NCBI GenBank assembly: GCA_018907035.1
Contig: JACCIC010000022.1
Location: forward strand, 639,501 to 703,500
Length of the DNA: 64,000 nucleotides
Direction: 5' to 3'
Origin: Sycobia sp. Sy_11
Taxonomy: Eukaryota > Arthropoda > Insecta > Hymenoptera > Epichrysomallidae
Positions 22,575 to 35,473 of the stretch are shown piece after piece. The translations under genes were made by a program, and so were the position numbers. Under the pieces are notes generated by a model. That model was not told the origin of the DNA and ran no database searches. It worked only from the letters and a program-made list of their open reading frames with translations. Position 1 is the first letter of the stretch. Each line of letters begins with the position of its first letter.

Positions 22575-22577
22575 TAC
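22510..22577. repeat. Interrupted (AT)n tract
   Basis: Three AT blocks separated by CATACATAAAG and TATG. With 22327-22436 it forms a repeat cluster around a pyrimidine-rich spacer. Confidence 0.93.
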
Positions 22578-22741
22578 ATTGCTTGCATATATACGTAAAT
22601 CTACCTGAAAGAATAAATGCAGTAAAATTTAAACGCCGTCCGTTCAACACCAGGATGTGCAGTTCTGAATGTGTTCGCTGGATGAACGAGCAAAAACAGA
22701 GACAGTGCGAATGTGTATGCGTGTGCGTGCGTGTGAAAGAG

Positions 22742-22745
<4 letters not shown>

Positions 22746-22807
<62 letters not shown>
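22746..22807. repeat. (GA)n tract
   Basis: About 62 bases of pure alternating GA after a GTGTGC-rich stretch. In insects GA repeats can bind GAGA-type factors and favour open chromatin (established in Drosophila; inference here). Confidence 0.97.
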
Positions 22808-22809
<2 letters not shown>

Positions 22810-22859
22810 TCGACGCAATCTCTAGATACTCGCGAAAGTCTTGGGTAATCGCAATATGG

Positions 22860-23880
22860 ATGTTTTTTATTGTTTTTTTTGTAGTGCAGAGCCGTCAATT
22901 TTATGTAATATACTCCTCGAGTATTACATATAAGCATATAAATCACGTAAAATGTGTACTTGTAATATATATTAAATAATTCGATAAGCGGTCTTTTTCG
23001 AGGTGTTTTTCGGTATTGTATTTGGGATATGAATTAGAATCCATATATCGTTCTCTTTCTTTATTGTACTTTATCTACTAGTCTACCTTCCGCTTCCGGA
23101 ATGCCGTGTGATTTTAGTTATGTATTTGAATAGCCAGTACAGTCCGTTTACATGAAATTTTACTAAACAATTTTACAGAACAACAATTACTTTCTCTAAA
23201 CGTTGTAAAGTGGGCTTGCCTTTTCGTGATCCACCGATCGGAATTTGCGAAAGTTCTTGGAGATGTATTTGGATAAAACTCCGAACGAATTGAAATTCGT
23301 CTTTTATAAACGTGAAACCTTTAAATTATCATACATATAGTATAGAATATTGTTTAGATTCGTCTATATATTTTTAATATTGTATATACATTAACATATA
23401 AGGATTCGCTTTCCATCTTAAGTGTATATATATGTACATAGAATTGAAACACATAAGTGCTTCAGAATGTAGGGTCGAGTTAATTTTGCACTCGCATTAC
23501 TGATCAATTCGATTATTTTGTACTTTTTCGATTGTGCTCGCGGTACCTATGTATAATACGTTCAAAAAAGAATCTTTTGCCTTCTGTCACGCGAGCTTCG
23601 GGAGAGACTTCCGCCAAACGTGTACGTAAGTTGCCACCCTCCCATTTCCGCCGCATGATTTTTTCCATATACGCGAAGAATATATATGTATATAATATAT
23701 ACGCCGAATACAGAAATGTATATATGTATATATACTGAAATATTTTGACAGAGCGCAACGTTCCCGCGGACGAGGAGCATCTGTTTGCTCATGCGATGTA
23801 TACAAGAATCATAAAAGCCTGCGCGTCAGTCGCGCTCTCCTCATTCCACGGGTGAGCCGGATGTTGGAAACTTTCGCCCG
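22860..23880. other. Mixed-composition DNA with no gene recognised
   Basis: AT-rich from 22860 to 23520, then moderately GC-rich to 23880 with small overlapping frames on both strands that look like chance. No splice-site pair or domain is visible. Confidence 0.5.
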
Positions 23881-23892
23881 CGTGCTTTCTTG

Positions 23893-23895
23893 CAC

Positions 23896-23927
<32 letters not shown>

Positions 23928-23945
23928 GCACACACACAAACACAC

Positions 23946-23990
<45 letters not shown>
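23893..23990. repeat. (CA)n tract with CGCA units
   Basis: About 98 bases of CA alternation with several CGCA units at the left end, ending in TATAT. Confidence 0.97.
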
Positions 23991-23995
<5 letters not shown>

Positions 23996-24099
23996 TCAGT
24001 TTTATTGTTCGTTGTTCGGGACCACCGCCGATTTTTCTTTTTATACCTGCGCGATAACATAATAGACGTATACTGTTCATAATAACCGAGTGAAATTTC

Positions 24100-25470
24100 A
24101 TGAAAATGCACCGAAGCCTTTCTCACAATTGTCACCGAAATGTATTTCATTGAGTGATGGAAATTTGAAATTCAAATTGTACTGAAATTTTAACGTCCGT
24201 TTAACAACCATTTATTTAACAGTGCACTGAGACTTTGTAATCCACGATGAAATATCAATTTAGGCTTGAAAATTACTATAAAAAAAATTTCATGCATTGT
24301 TCGCTTAAATGTGGTAATCCTCTTTGAAATGTTATAGAAGTATACTGAAGCTTCTATCGTTCATTATCCATTAATAAATCTTATATAAATTTTAATTTAT
24401 TGAATTCATCATTTTTAATCAACTTGTACACGCACGATAGATTACATTCGCTTATAATGTTATACTTATGAAGTCTTAATCGGGCTTATCTATTAATCAA
24501 GGTAATTTTTCGCCACTCGCGGAACTATACCCCAAATTTTTTTAAAAATAAATTCGTGTAAATTAATGTTGAACAAGTTGTAATATAATGTCAACTAAAA
24601 TTTTACACGATTAAAAAAACAATTTCATAAAAAATAAAATTATATTATTTATTCAATAAATGAATATAATAGGATCTATGAACTATCAACGATTGACACA
24701 AGTATGAGATAACAAGGAATTTGACGCGCATTTTCAATAATTTTATTATTCTGAACTTTTAGTGCATTTTCCTTGTTGTTTTTCCTAATTGCCTATAAAC
24801 TTTCTCAAATTTTCAGCGATCTGTACTGATATTTCGTGGTCTAGAATTCAAAATCAAACATTCATGGAATATTTTATGAATATTCATTAATATTTGACTC
24901 TAAAATTTAATAGCGTTTCACGGAAAATTCATAAAAACTATGAGCACTTCCGTGAGTACTCTCCATAAGCCAATTTATCATCAGTTTACTTAATTCTGAC
25001 TTGTTTATTCAGGTGATAGAACGGTATCGATATTGTGCTTAAACAAGCGAAATGTTTCGTTTTTGCGTTAAACAAGATATGGCTATATAGTGTTTTCATA
25101 TCTTTATTTATATATGTGTATTAAAAATATAGTATTCAATTATATAGTACGTTTGATGTACGAATAATTTTTTCAAGGTATATGATCTTTCTTGCGATAT
25201 TTAAAGGATAATTTTCAATAATATGATATAAATTTGTAATAAGCGTATATAATGAATGTGGAGTATATTTGAGAACAAAAACTTTCTTCGAAAAATTTAT
25301 CATGGAGTTATTTCAAAAGGGGAATAACGTCATGAATATTTGTGCGTAGAAAACGATTCTTACTATACATTTTCAGTGTAATTTAGAATAGTATTTTTTT
25401 TTTTTTTTTTTTTTTTGAAATCTGTGACAAAAGCTATTTTAGATTTTTCTTCTGTAAAGAGCAAAAGACT

Positions 25471-25502
<32 letters not shown>

Positions 25503-25935
25503 ATACAATGTTTTTGTGACATGAACAAAAATCGGAATCAAATGTAAATCAATTTATATTAGCGGATAAATTTTTAATTTCTTTCATGCACATTTTTATA
25601 TTGTTTTCTTGTTAAAAGGATTAAATTGTGTTTTTCCTAGCTTTTTATATCAATATAATAGCAATACAAATTAAAGTTTTGTATTTTTTACTTTTCGTCT
25701 GTTTTTAACAATGAAAAAAATTTATCGAATTTACCGTTTACTTTCTTATTTTACAATTAATTATATCAGTATATCCATTAGGTGTATAGATTTTTATCAA
25801 ATCCAAGATAATACCAAGATCTTCTGACGAACAAAAAGATGGAAACGCGAAATCTTATAATTAAATACTACGTAAATTGGATACACGTCGTTTTGGCGAG
25901 CCATGTAGAATTTATCCGGTTCGATGGGATGGAAA

Positions 25936-26002
<67 letters not shown>

Positions 26003-26730
26003 TCTCACGTCATTGGGTTAAATTTATCCTCGTTTGCTTTCCACTTTCTCTAGTCTGGCCTTTTTGTAGATTATAACGCAGATAGTATTTACCATGGCTT
26101 TACAGTGCAAATAAAACTGCCACGAGTATTATACTTTCGCATACATATATTATTTTAATCAAATCGCACAAATTTCAAAATGCACATCGTTTATTTTTGC
26201 AACGTGATTTTTTTCAACTTGCTATACTGTGCACGTAGACGCACACGTACGTTTTTATACGATTATTTTTGAAATCTTGATTCCTATACTTTCACGCATC
26301 CACTAACGGGAAATTATTGGAAAATTGTTGTCTTCGATGAGAATGCTAATGAGCCAATCCGTACAACCATACTTTTTTCGCTTTAGTCAAAAATATGGTC
26401 TTTAATTTTATTTACAAGCAAGGTGTTATTTTTGTACATTTATGCTTTCAACAAAATGGGATCTTTTATTTGATTTTACTTTTCTAATTTCCTAATAATC
26501 CTTTTGCTTGCGTAACATTTGACACTCTCTGTCAAAATCGTAGATGTTGTTGCAAGGCTGAAGAAATACATATATAGATTTGTCATATTTCCAATGGTGT
26601 GTATGATTTCAATTTTTTCACGCTATATGTTTTTTTCCGAGAACACTCCACCGTACTCATTAATGCGCTCAAACGAATTGCATTATAAATGGAATTTTTT
26701 GTTTTGTTTTTTTTTTATGTAATTCTAAAA
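24100..26730. other. AT-rich stretch without a recognisable gene
   Basis: Only simple-sequence features stand out: a T-run near 25399-25416, (GA)n at 25472-25500 and (AT)n at 25939-25999. No RNA gene, transposon end or coding stretch was recognised on either strand. Confidence 0.6.
25939..25999. repeat. (AT)n tract
   Basis: About 60 bases of pure AT alternation in otherwise unremarkable DNA. Confidence 0.97.
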
Positions 26731-26753
26731 TCGTTTACGGGCAATGGTGCGAG

Positions 26754-26756
<3 letters not shown>

Positions 26757-26809
<53 letters not shown>
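26757..26809. repeat. (AT)n tract at the left edge of a GC hill
   Basis: Pure AT alternation between GCGAGCAC on the left and CATAGCATATATCCGATAGG on the right. Confidence 0.97.
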
Positions 26810-26813
<4 letters not shown>

Positions 26814-26974
26814 GCATATATCCGATAGGTGATATACGCACAAGCTTATGTATATCGTAGAGGAAATCAGAAGAGGAGTGTACGTGTAAGTAGAGGTGTC
26901 GGAGTATACTGCACGTGGTCGTATGGCGTGCAAGCGCGCAACCGGATGAAATCGACGTTGCTGGTAGCGCGTCA

Positions 26975-26976
<2 letters not shown>

Positions 26977-27030
<54 letters not shown>
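26977..27030. repeat. (AT)n tract inside a GC hill
   Basis: Pure AT alternation inserted between GTAGCGCGTCAGA and CAAACAGTCCCAGC; about 170 bases from the previous tract and almost the same length. Confidence 0.97.
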
Positions 27031-27032
<2 letters not shown>

Positions 27033-27429
27033 AACAGTCCCAGCAATTTCATCCGTCCCATGACACATTCCGCGAGAGCCTCGCTCCGCGCGTGATCGCA
27101 AATGAATATTATATATAATGCATATGCATATGATATATTATATATTTCAATTGCACGTCCACGTCCGGCGCGAGTCGGCGATATTATAGGTTTTTATAAT
27201 TAGCGCGTTCCCCCGGCGGCTCGTCGATTTTTCTCCCATCGGCAGCGGTAGCAGCAGCAACAGCAGCAGCTTCCGGCGTAATTTCGACATTTTTCAAATG
27301 GCGCGCAAATACACCGAAATGTTCTTCGCGCTTTCGTTTTGAACGCACGTCCCCATAGACTTTCAACTTTATAAAACTGTATCGAAAAGATGAGTGTTTC
27401 TTACACATTCTTACACCTTTTCATTCATT

Positions 27430-29100
27430 CAGTATTTAAAGATATATACAATGTATATATGGTGTTTTACCAAGTTATTTAACTCAATGACAACGGCTCC
27501 TCTATTGAATATTCGAATTTTTCGTCAAAACGAATGATACTTATATGTTATGCAGAGTTCGAATATTTTTATTAACGGATGCCTGGTAGACACGTGTTTT
27601 TTTTTTTTTTTTTTTTTTTTTAATTGAAATAAAATAGGATTTTTTTCCCCCCTCAAATTACACGTACTGTTGCCGAGTCTTAACAAGAGGGAGTAACACG
27701 TAACAGATATTCTATACGTAAAATTTGACGTACGAGTCCAAAACTCTAATAATATTTTTACAACTGAAAAATGGCGTTATGTATATTGATAAATCGTGTT
27801 CACGTGAAATAATGCATTTCCGTCTGTCAGAAAATAGCATCGATGTATGAAAACATGAAACGATATAGAAATTTTACTATAAAATTCGAGGTATAGATAA
27901 CGGATTCACGCGTTTTATTGTAAAGGTCGTTAATTTTGTATCTGAGAATTTTAATAATGTATTTAGATGTATTGGGTAGCGCTTCTAAGAAACTTTGTGT
28001 ATTATAAAATATAAGTATGTAGTTTATATTCGTATATACATAATTATGGAATAAGAAGCTAGGTAACATTTAGAAGATTATACAAGCATGCTAATAAATG
28101 TAGAAAACGACTTTTAAATATAAAATATTTATTTACTGCAATTGATATAAGATAAGCAGCTTTTAGTAATTAAACTATAGTACTGAATTGACGCATAGCT
28201 CGTTCGGTATTTTATTTTATTTTATTCAACGCTGTCGCTATGATAGAGAGATTGTCCGTGATAAGTGATTTGCATAGCTCGATTGTATTGGAGCCATTAG
28301 ATTTAATAACGAGGATTCACTTTATACTTTTATTTTCTTTGTATTTCTTTTTTTTTCAATTTTAAGTTAAAGCAATTTCGATTGTATAATAGACTATAAT
28401 GCATATTTTTCAATATATAGCATATTTGAAGTTTGAACATATGAAGTTTTGTTACAGATTCTTACTATACTTTTACGATAAAATATTAAAAATAACACGA
28501 TTTTCGTTTAAAAAACATTTATCTATACACACACAACAAAATTGGGATTGAAACAAAAATAATTTATGTAAATGAATCCATTTTGTCCAATCAAAGTCGT
28601 TAATATCTGAAAAAATCCGTAGGAATCTTAAGTTATAAATTTTACCAATGATATAGAGTTTTCATTCTGATTTATTTAGAACGATTAATTCCAACATGAG
28701 TGAGAAAAAGTTTTCCATTATTACATATACATGTAGTTCTTTTGATATAGGAAAATACAGCTGTATAGCTCGTATAATTTCAAAGCCACTCATTATCGTT
28801 ATTCTGTATTAACTATATCGAGACATTACCGAATTTTGTATATTTAATATAGCCTGTACGATGCCTGCGAGGCAGTTATCGAAGTTTAAGATTTGGAAGA
28901 TTGAAGGAAAAAAGAAATGCAGAATTACATTGTTATAGATTTTCCTTTGTTAAATTAATTCATCCTGCAACGAGATTTGCATCCCTGTCTACATGCTCAC
29001 ATTTGTCTATTAGAATTATATAATTATTATCTGCCAGTTGATAATTTTGTGCATAAGCGAAAGCGCATGTGTATAATTATGCATGCATACAGTGTTTATA
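27430..29100. other. AT-rich stretch without a recognisable gene
   Basis: A T-run at 27598-27622 is the only notable element; nothing else is identifiable. Confidence 0.6.
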
Positions 29101-29156
29101 TAATATAATTGCACAGACATGGGGTTGAATCGTGCATTGTCGCGAATTCTCCATCG

Positions 29157-29160
<4 letters not shown>

Positions 29161-29213
<53 letters not shown>
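29161..29213. repeat. (AT)n tract near a TATA-box GC hill
   Basis: Pure AT alternation about 145 bases upstream of the TATAAAA at 29358. Confidence 0.97.
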
Positions 29214-29215
<2 letters not shown>

Positions 29216-29357
29216 TGTATAAGCTACTGGAGCAGAAACAACAGTCCATATATGAATCCGCACCCGGAATTGCCCAGGAAAGTCTCGCGCGCGTGCGGCG
29301 CGCAAAAAGAGGGGTACTATGCGGGTGTGCGCGGCATTCCCGCGCGCGCGCGAGCGC

Positions 29358-29364
29358 TATAAAA
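29358..29364 (+). promoter_or_regulatory. Candidate TATA box (TATAAAA) after a CG-alternating run
   Basis: TATAAAA directly follows an alternating CG stretch (29340-29353) and GAGCGC. A start site would be expected near 29385-29395. The combination with the donor at 29625 makes a first exon possible. Confidence 0.3.
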
Positions 29365-29387
29365 TAAAAGTAAAGACAGAGGAAACT

Positions 29388-29564
29388 CCCTCGCGCGCGT
29401 ATCGTTGTACTGACACGTTTACGTTGGAAATTAATTTTGCTGTCACGTTATTAGCCGCGCCGGTCGCAGGCGGGAGCTTATAAATTATACAAAGCTGCGG
29501 ATTATTATTACGAAATGGCGTAGTATATGTATATGAATATGTATCACACATACATACACCCACC

Positions 29565-29603
<39 letters not shown>

Positions 29604-29624
29604 AGTGAGAGAGAGGTAGAGCAG
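29388..29624 (+). other. Hypothetical non-coding first exon ending in a consensus donor
   Basis: The right end is GAGCAG|GTAAGT at 29625, a perfect match to the splice donor consensus; the left end is estimated from the TATA box at 29358. The interval is GC-rich at first and then carries a CACC/CA repeat and GAGAGAG. It has no usable long frame, so it would be 5' untranslated. Chance donors of this quality do occur. Confidence 0.22.
29558..29601. repeat. (CACC)n-(CA)n tract
   Basis: A few CCCA units followed by pure CA alternation, then a GAGAGAG tail. Confidence 0.95.
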
Positions 29625-30988
29625 GTAAGTACTGCGCTTATATATTCCGCGATTTAATCGTTTCGCATTTTTTCGATACATATACGTATATTAAGCCATA
29701 ATAGATACTCAGTTTCCCTTATACTTAGCTCTTATTTCGGTCGAGCTGCAACCTCGTCTATAACTTCGCTATTATTCCAGTAGATATACTCGAATTCGAT
29801 TCTGTAAATTGCAAGGATATAAGCAAAATTGAAAAGCGCATATGTCTGCCAGAAAAAAATTAGATTGAAAGCAGATTTCGTAAATAATTCGCAATGAAAA
29901 TTCATTGTACGCTGGTATTAAACTTAATGCACAAGTACAATAATAAATTTAATGAAATAAATACCGAAAAATTTCATATTCTGCCTATATGAAAAATAAC
30001 TAAAAGTATAAGTTGAGAGGATGTCGACTGATCTATTATTACGATCGAGAAAAAAATACATTTTAAATTATATTGCATGCAAACATGAAATTATTGCAAA
30101 TTCAAATTAAGAACGCTCTTTATTTACGTCTATTTTACATTGTTGTAAAGTTTTTCAGCGGATTTGTCAGACAGTGTTGAAATAAGAATGCTTTTAACAT
30201 TTTATTTATGTATATATAAGCTTTGATTATCAAATCTTAAAAATATTTATATTTCAACACCTTCAATTGCGCATTTGCAATAATTGATAATTTAATGATC
30301 TTTAACACACCGTGATAATGAAAATTTCGGTCTATTGTGTGCGTCTTTGTGTAGGTCTCTAAAAATATGTTTTTAAATTATACTTCAACTTTGGGCTTTA
30401 TGGGAATTTGCATTTACCTGGACTAGATTCACTTAATACAAAGTTCTTATAAAGTGTATTTTAGGCAAATTTTTTTTTATGAATAAATAAGCATTGCATA
30501 CTTTTGTTGTACGATTGATTTCATTTAAATGTACGGTATAATTGCGAACGAAAAATATATTATTAAATGTGAAAAGATATGCTATCGATTTTACGTATAA
30601 AACAATTTTGTTATTGAAGAAATTTTGTTTCTTATAACGTTGATATTCATTGTTATTGCTTGCGTTAAATTTAACGTCAAAAGTATCGAAACATTTTTAC
30701 TTATCTGTATATTAATCTTCGTGCAGACTTGCACGAACTCGCAGTGTTCAAATATTAATTTCGATTCATCGCAGTGCTGATAAAAAATTTTTCAGTATAG
30801 AAATAGTACGTGTACATTAAATCGAATGCACTTTTTTTCTAATACAATATTTACGTAATAAAGCTGATATTGCCGATGTAATTTTTTGATACAGTCGATC
30901 TAATGTTTATAGTGCCGTTATCCCAAAGCTCTGTACTCTATCCATAGTGTATACTCATTTCTAGCAAATTAAATAAATTATGAAGGAC

Positions 30989-30991
<3 letters not shown>

Positions 30992-31041
<50 letters not shown>
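30992..31041. repeat. (AT)n tract
   Basis: Fifty bases of AT alternation in AT-rich DNA. Confidence 0.97.
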
Positions 31042-31045
<4 letters not shown>

Positions 31046-31755
31046 AGTTGAAACCAGTAGCTTTTTGTTCACTTGATGACAGTTACTGTACGTAATATTT
31101 AGAGCGTGAGTTAATACGAGAAAAGTCTAAATGTTTAAAAAGGCTGCGTTGCCTTGAAAAATAATGCATCATCAGTATTGTTGGATATGTACTTATTTAA
31201 CTTAAATATTTAAAGCCAATAAAGAGCAAAAATCGAATAATGTACTAAACATGCATATGTCATACCGTATGTTAGAAACATACATCAGGTGTAAAAAAAT
31301 ATTTATCATTGTTTGGTAATGAGTCGAATGCGTCCTCGAGTTTATACACTGTTATATCGGTATATCTTTTTGAGCTTCTCATTTTTTTCTTTTCTTCCTT
31401 CTTTCCTTTTTATTCTGTGGAAAAATAACAAATTTTAGTAATGCGATTCATTTTGCATTGAAAAAATACGCGATTCAATAAGATATTATTTTCTATAGTT
31501 AACAATATATTTTTATTATTTAATAAAAAATTAACAATAGCATATGCTTATCGTTTGCTGTCGTTCAAATGGTACTTTTACGTCGAAGAAGCGTGAATTT
31601 TTGATCGTTAAAGGACACTGGAACTTTTAAAAATTCATACCTCAATTCTGGATGTCTAAATAGTTTCCTATATAGTCGCCACAATAAGCTATCTTCTATC
31701 TCCATGTGAAATTAATGCACCTACATTTAATATTTTAAGACATATTGTACTGAAT

Positions 31756-31758
<3 letters not shown>

Positions 31759-31829
<71 letters not shown>
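31759..31829. repeat. (AT)n tract, about 70 bases
   Basis: Pure AT alternation, flanked by ACTGAATTAC on the left and AATTCAATAGTTCAGT on the right; the flanks share an inverted TGAATT/AATTCA, so the whole can fold as one long hairpin. Confidence 0.97.
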
Positions 31830-31832
<3 letters not shown>

Positions 31833-32094
31833 CAATAGTTCAGTGCAGCCTAACATTTCTACAGGATGAACTTTTTATCGAGCTTTTTATCGAATATGCT
31901 TCTCATTTATAGATTATCTCGTTCTGTTATATGTATTTCCATTGATCTATAATGTAGGTAAAAACTATGCTAGGACATCAAAATGGATCAATGTAGTTAT
32001 ATGATTTCTTGAAAAACTATGGATAATGATACAGAATTCATAACAACATATATATTAAAGGAATTTTTAAGCGCTATAAAATACTGTTAAAAAA

Positions 32095-32114
32095 GTACAT
32101 TAAATTTAATGTAC
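32095..32114. repeat. Perfect 20-bp palindrome, copy 1
   Basis: GTACATTAAATTTAATGTAC, self-complementary over all 20 bases. Its 14-base core is shared with the second palindrome at 32184-32203. Confidence 0.97.
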
Positions 32115-32183
32115 ATGTACTGGAAGCAACTTTCATAAACGTAAAAGAATGGGAACTGATTAAAAATTGTAATTTTATGCACC

Positions 32184-32203
32184 TTGCATTAAATTTAATG
32201 CAA
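32184..32203. repeat. Perfect 20-bp palindrome, copy 2
   Basis: TTGCATTAAATTTAATGCAA, self-complementary over all 20 bases, 89 bases from copy 1 start to start. ATTA/TAAT cores are homeodomain-type sites; function is unknown. Confidence 0.97.
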
Positions 32204-33511
32204 AATGTATTGAATATTTTTTGATGCACGTGTAGAGGAGTTTTTAGTTTTCAATGAATCTCACTTCCATTACGTCTATGAAAGTTGTCTGCAGTACACT
32301 GCACATTAATTTTAATCTAAGCAGTGGATATTTCCTTTTATCCATTATTAAAGTTTTAATAGTGAAACCATAAAAATTTGCGAACGCGCGCTCGCACATA
32401 CACACATTTTTTCTTATTATTAGGCGAATTATGACTTAAATCTAACGAATTATATATTTCCAATTAATAGAACTGTTTTAAATATTTTGATATTACTTGG
32501 AACCTAACTTCAAATTTTTAAAAAATTATTATAATGTAAATATAGGTGTGTAATGCACTCCACATATAATCGTGTAAAAGAGTAAAGATTTTATCGGTCA
32601 TATACTAACTGACGTAATTTTTTGACCTCTCATGGGACTACATGGCAAAAAGATATTCCTCTATCGGTCGACAGTGAAACCTATTGTAAAAGTTATGAAA
32701 CATGTATCGAATGTAATACACTATATATTAACTTTGATTAATTGGGATTTCAGAAATTATCCATCACTTGAACAGTTGAGACCGATAGCTTTTTCGTCGA
32801 TTTTGTAAATGATGATATTTAAAATTCTCATGAATTGCCGAGGACGGGATCGGCTTTAAACCAATGTATGGCGAATATAGCGAAATGGCTGAATTCGAAG
32901 CAATTCTTTACTTCAAGAACTGCTCTGAAAAAGGGGTGAAAATAAAAATGTCCTCGTGAACGTTAATACGGGTTTAGTCGCGATCCTTTTGAGGCATACG
33001 AAGAAATCTGAAATTTCACCGGAAACTTGTGTACAGAAACGTCGGACCGATTCCCTCGAAGCTTCGACATCGTTTCTCCGTATAAACGTTCGCGAGCCTC
33101 GCGACGCCGTTCGCTATTTCTTCTGTCTTTTTTTTTGTCTCGTATTTTGCGCTTGTACGGTCTATACTTAAACGAGGTCAAAACGCTCGATAATCGGGTC
33201 AGATGGGCGCGAGAAGTCGGGCAGTCATCCTCAGGGACGTAGTTCTCGAGCTGCCGAACCCCGTCCCTAATCTCACTCACTTTCTCCCCCCTCCCCCCTC
33301 TCACTCTCTCTCTCTCTCTCTCTACTCGGACTCTGGCTCTCGTTATGAATCCGCTTTCCATGGCAATTTTCAGATGTACAGACATATAAACAGGTCGAAA
33401 GTCCAGGCGTAGTTTTGAGCTAATAGCGCGCGACGAGCTACACTAATATGTACAGTTATGTTGTTGTTACTGGTTTATCGGAGTGTGCGCAAAGAATCTA
33501 AGGCACTACGC

Positions 33512-33514
<3 letters not shown>

Positions 33515-33565
<51 letters not shown>
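33515..33565. repeat. (AT)n tract inside a GC hill
   Basis: Pure AT alternation between GGCACTACGCAC and ACGCGAGGAATGC. Confidence 0.97.
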
Positions 33566-33566
<1 letters not shown>

Positions 33567-35139
33567 GCGAGGAATGCAGGCGATCGTGCAAATGAAGCAT
33601 ACATAGTAATAGAATGTAGAGTATTCTCTGCCTTTTTACCGCTGCTCTCGGGATTGCGGGATATAGGAACAACGTGGAGCGAAGAACCATGGAGTAAGCG
33701 AATATTGCACTGGATACGCGTGTACTGTGCATTTATACGTATGCGCAAGGGTTGTCGCACTTCTTGTGGGAAGCGCGCGCCTGCACAAGAATTTGTGCAA
33801 ACTGCACAGGATTCATACAAAATAATCCAGTCGATCTCTCGTACTGCTTCGAAAGCTCGTCCGCGAGGATGCACAATTAGACGGCTTTTTCCCTTCCATT
33901 CGCCGTTAAAAGTGCTCATTAAAGTAGCTCCGTTACCTGAAATTATATTTTCCTCCTTCGCGTCCATTGCCAACAGCCCGATGTACCACCATGCAGATGC
34001 GCGGAAAACAATCGGGCGCGCACTCGTACGATTCTACGAGATACTTTGAATTCACACTTCGACAATTACATGATTATCTGGCGCTTGAGATTTTACTTCA
34101 GATTATTATTAAGATTTCAATGTTGGGAATTATTTAAATTAGTGTTTGATGTGTATGATTGTAAAATTTTTTTATTATTTATATCACTCTATAAAGTCAA
34201 AGAGTAAAATTTTCGCTAGGAATTAACAAGAAGTCATTTACGAAACTTATAAAATCTGAGGAATGACATTTTTTTCATGTTAACTTCTCCACTGCAGATC
34301 AGACAAATTTGCAAAACAATAAACGAGTATATAAATAAAACAGTATACGCACTATATATTTTTAGTAGGAGTATACATTTATTAACTTCAGCGAGTAAAC
34401 GGCACATTTTTGTGTAGGATAATTGTCGAATAATTGTATAATGTAAGATATTACGGTAACAAATTGTATACAATGCCAATAATATTATTTGTACAATCCT
34501 TGATAAAAAAACAATAATATACATATGTTAAAAACGACATTGTTTCTTTTATTTTTTCATTTATTTTATACGTTTTTTAAATGTAAAGCATGAAGACGAG
34601 AGCGTAAAAGACGAGTGACGCTGAGGACACGGGTACTTACGCAGGCGCCCGCATACGCACTCACAGAAACACAAACACATATATACATAACTAAGCAGTC
34701 CAGGAATAAGTTACGCGCGCGGAACGCATTGAAGGAACATTGTAATAGAAAAGCCGAGCAGCAGCGATTCGATAAGGTGAGGAGAGCGGGGATCGAGCGG
34801 AGGTTACGCTTACGCATCGTGCTTGGCTCGATCTGTTGTTTGCACTATATATATATATATAACTGAAAACCTTTCTACTCCCTATCGCGGTGCAGCGCGA
34901 GCCGTGAGAAGTTCCATCATCATGAGCGCGAGTGGCGCGCCCGCGATCTGCGAGCCTGCGCGCTCGTTGCACGGTGAACTCCTTTTATCGCTACGGTATA
35001 TATATATATATATATACATATATAGAAGTGAGCGAACATGCGCAAAAATATCATATGGTAGCATATAATGTGCGAGAAGACATTCTTTTGGATCACGTGC
35101 AGACATAAAGTTATATTACTTCTTCGTCCTTGTCCTTAC

Positions 35140-35146
<7 letters not shown>

Positions 35147-35209
<63 letters not shown>
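35147..35209. repeat. (AT)n tract
   Basis: About 62 bases of pure AT alternation. Confidence 0.97.
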
Positions 35210-35216
<7 letters not shown>

Positions 35217-35402
35217 AATACCATTGAATCGCGCAAACTCCTACTTAGGTGGATCTTTCAAGTGTCTCGTTACAAAATTAACTTCCTCTCTCTCCATCTT
35301 TCTCTCTTTTCTCTTCGCTTTCGCGTCTCCTTATGCATTATACACACGCGCAAGCGCAAACAGTGAGATTGAATTATATATAATTCCGTAAAGTATGAAT
35401 TT

Positions 35403-35439
<37 letters not shown>

Positions 35440-35473
35440 TACACACACGCGCACGCACGCACATACACACACA
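35403..35473. repeat. Compound (CT)n-(CA)n tract with GCACGC units
   Basis: CT alternation passing into CA alternation, then GCGCACGCACGCAC and CA again. Confidence 0.96.

Larger units (their letters stand above)
26730..27420. other. GC hill holding two (AT)n tracts
   Basis: CpG-containing sequence around and between the AT tracts at 26757-26809 and 26977-27030, then a (CAG)n-like GCAGCAGCAACAGCAGCAGC at 27247-27266. Possibly regulatory. Frames on both strands are short and unrecognised. Confidence 0.35.
29650..32880. other. AT-rich stretch without a recognisable gene
   Basis: Contains (AT)n tracts at 30992-31041 and 31759-31829 and the twin palindromes near 32.1 kb. No coding stretch or RNA gene was recognised. 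Confidence 0.6.

Noticed and set aside
22206..22608. Frames with long Ile-Tyr repeats near 22.2-22.6 kb, and many like them elsewhere
   Set aside because: They are (AT)n tracts read as codons; the repeat explains the open frame completely.
22746..22807. Repeats that might form a CRISPR-like array
   Set aside because: Pure dinucleotide repeats without spacers in eukaryotic DNA.
22504..22818. Leu-Ser or Glu-Arg repeat proteins over GA/CT tracts (also at 45723-46082, 56059-56310, 56748-57098, 62649-63080)
   Set aside because: Translation of dinucleotide repeats, with no independent coding sign.
23789..24150. Cys-Val or Thr-His repeat frames near 23.9 kb
   Set aside because: Translation of the (CA)n tract at 23893-23990.
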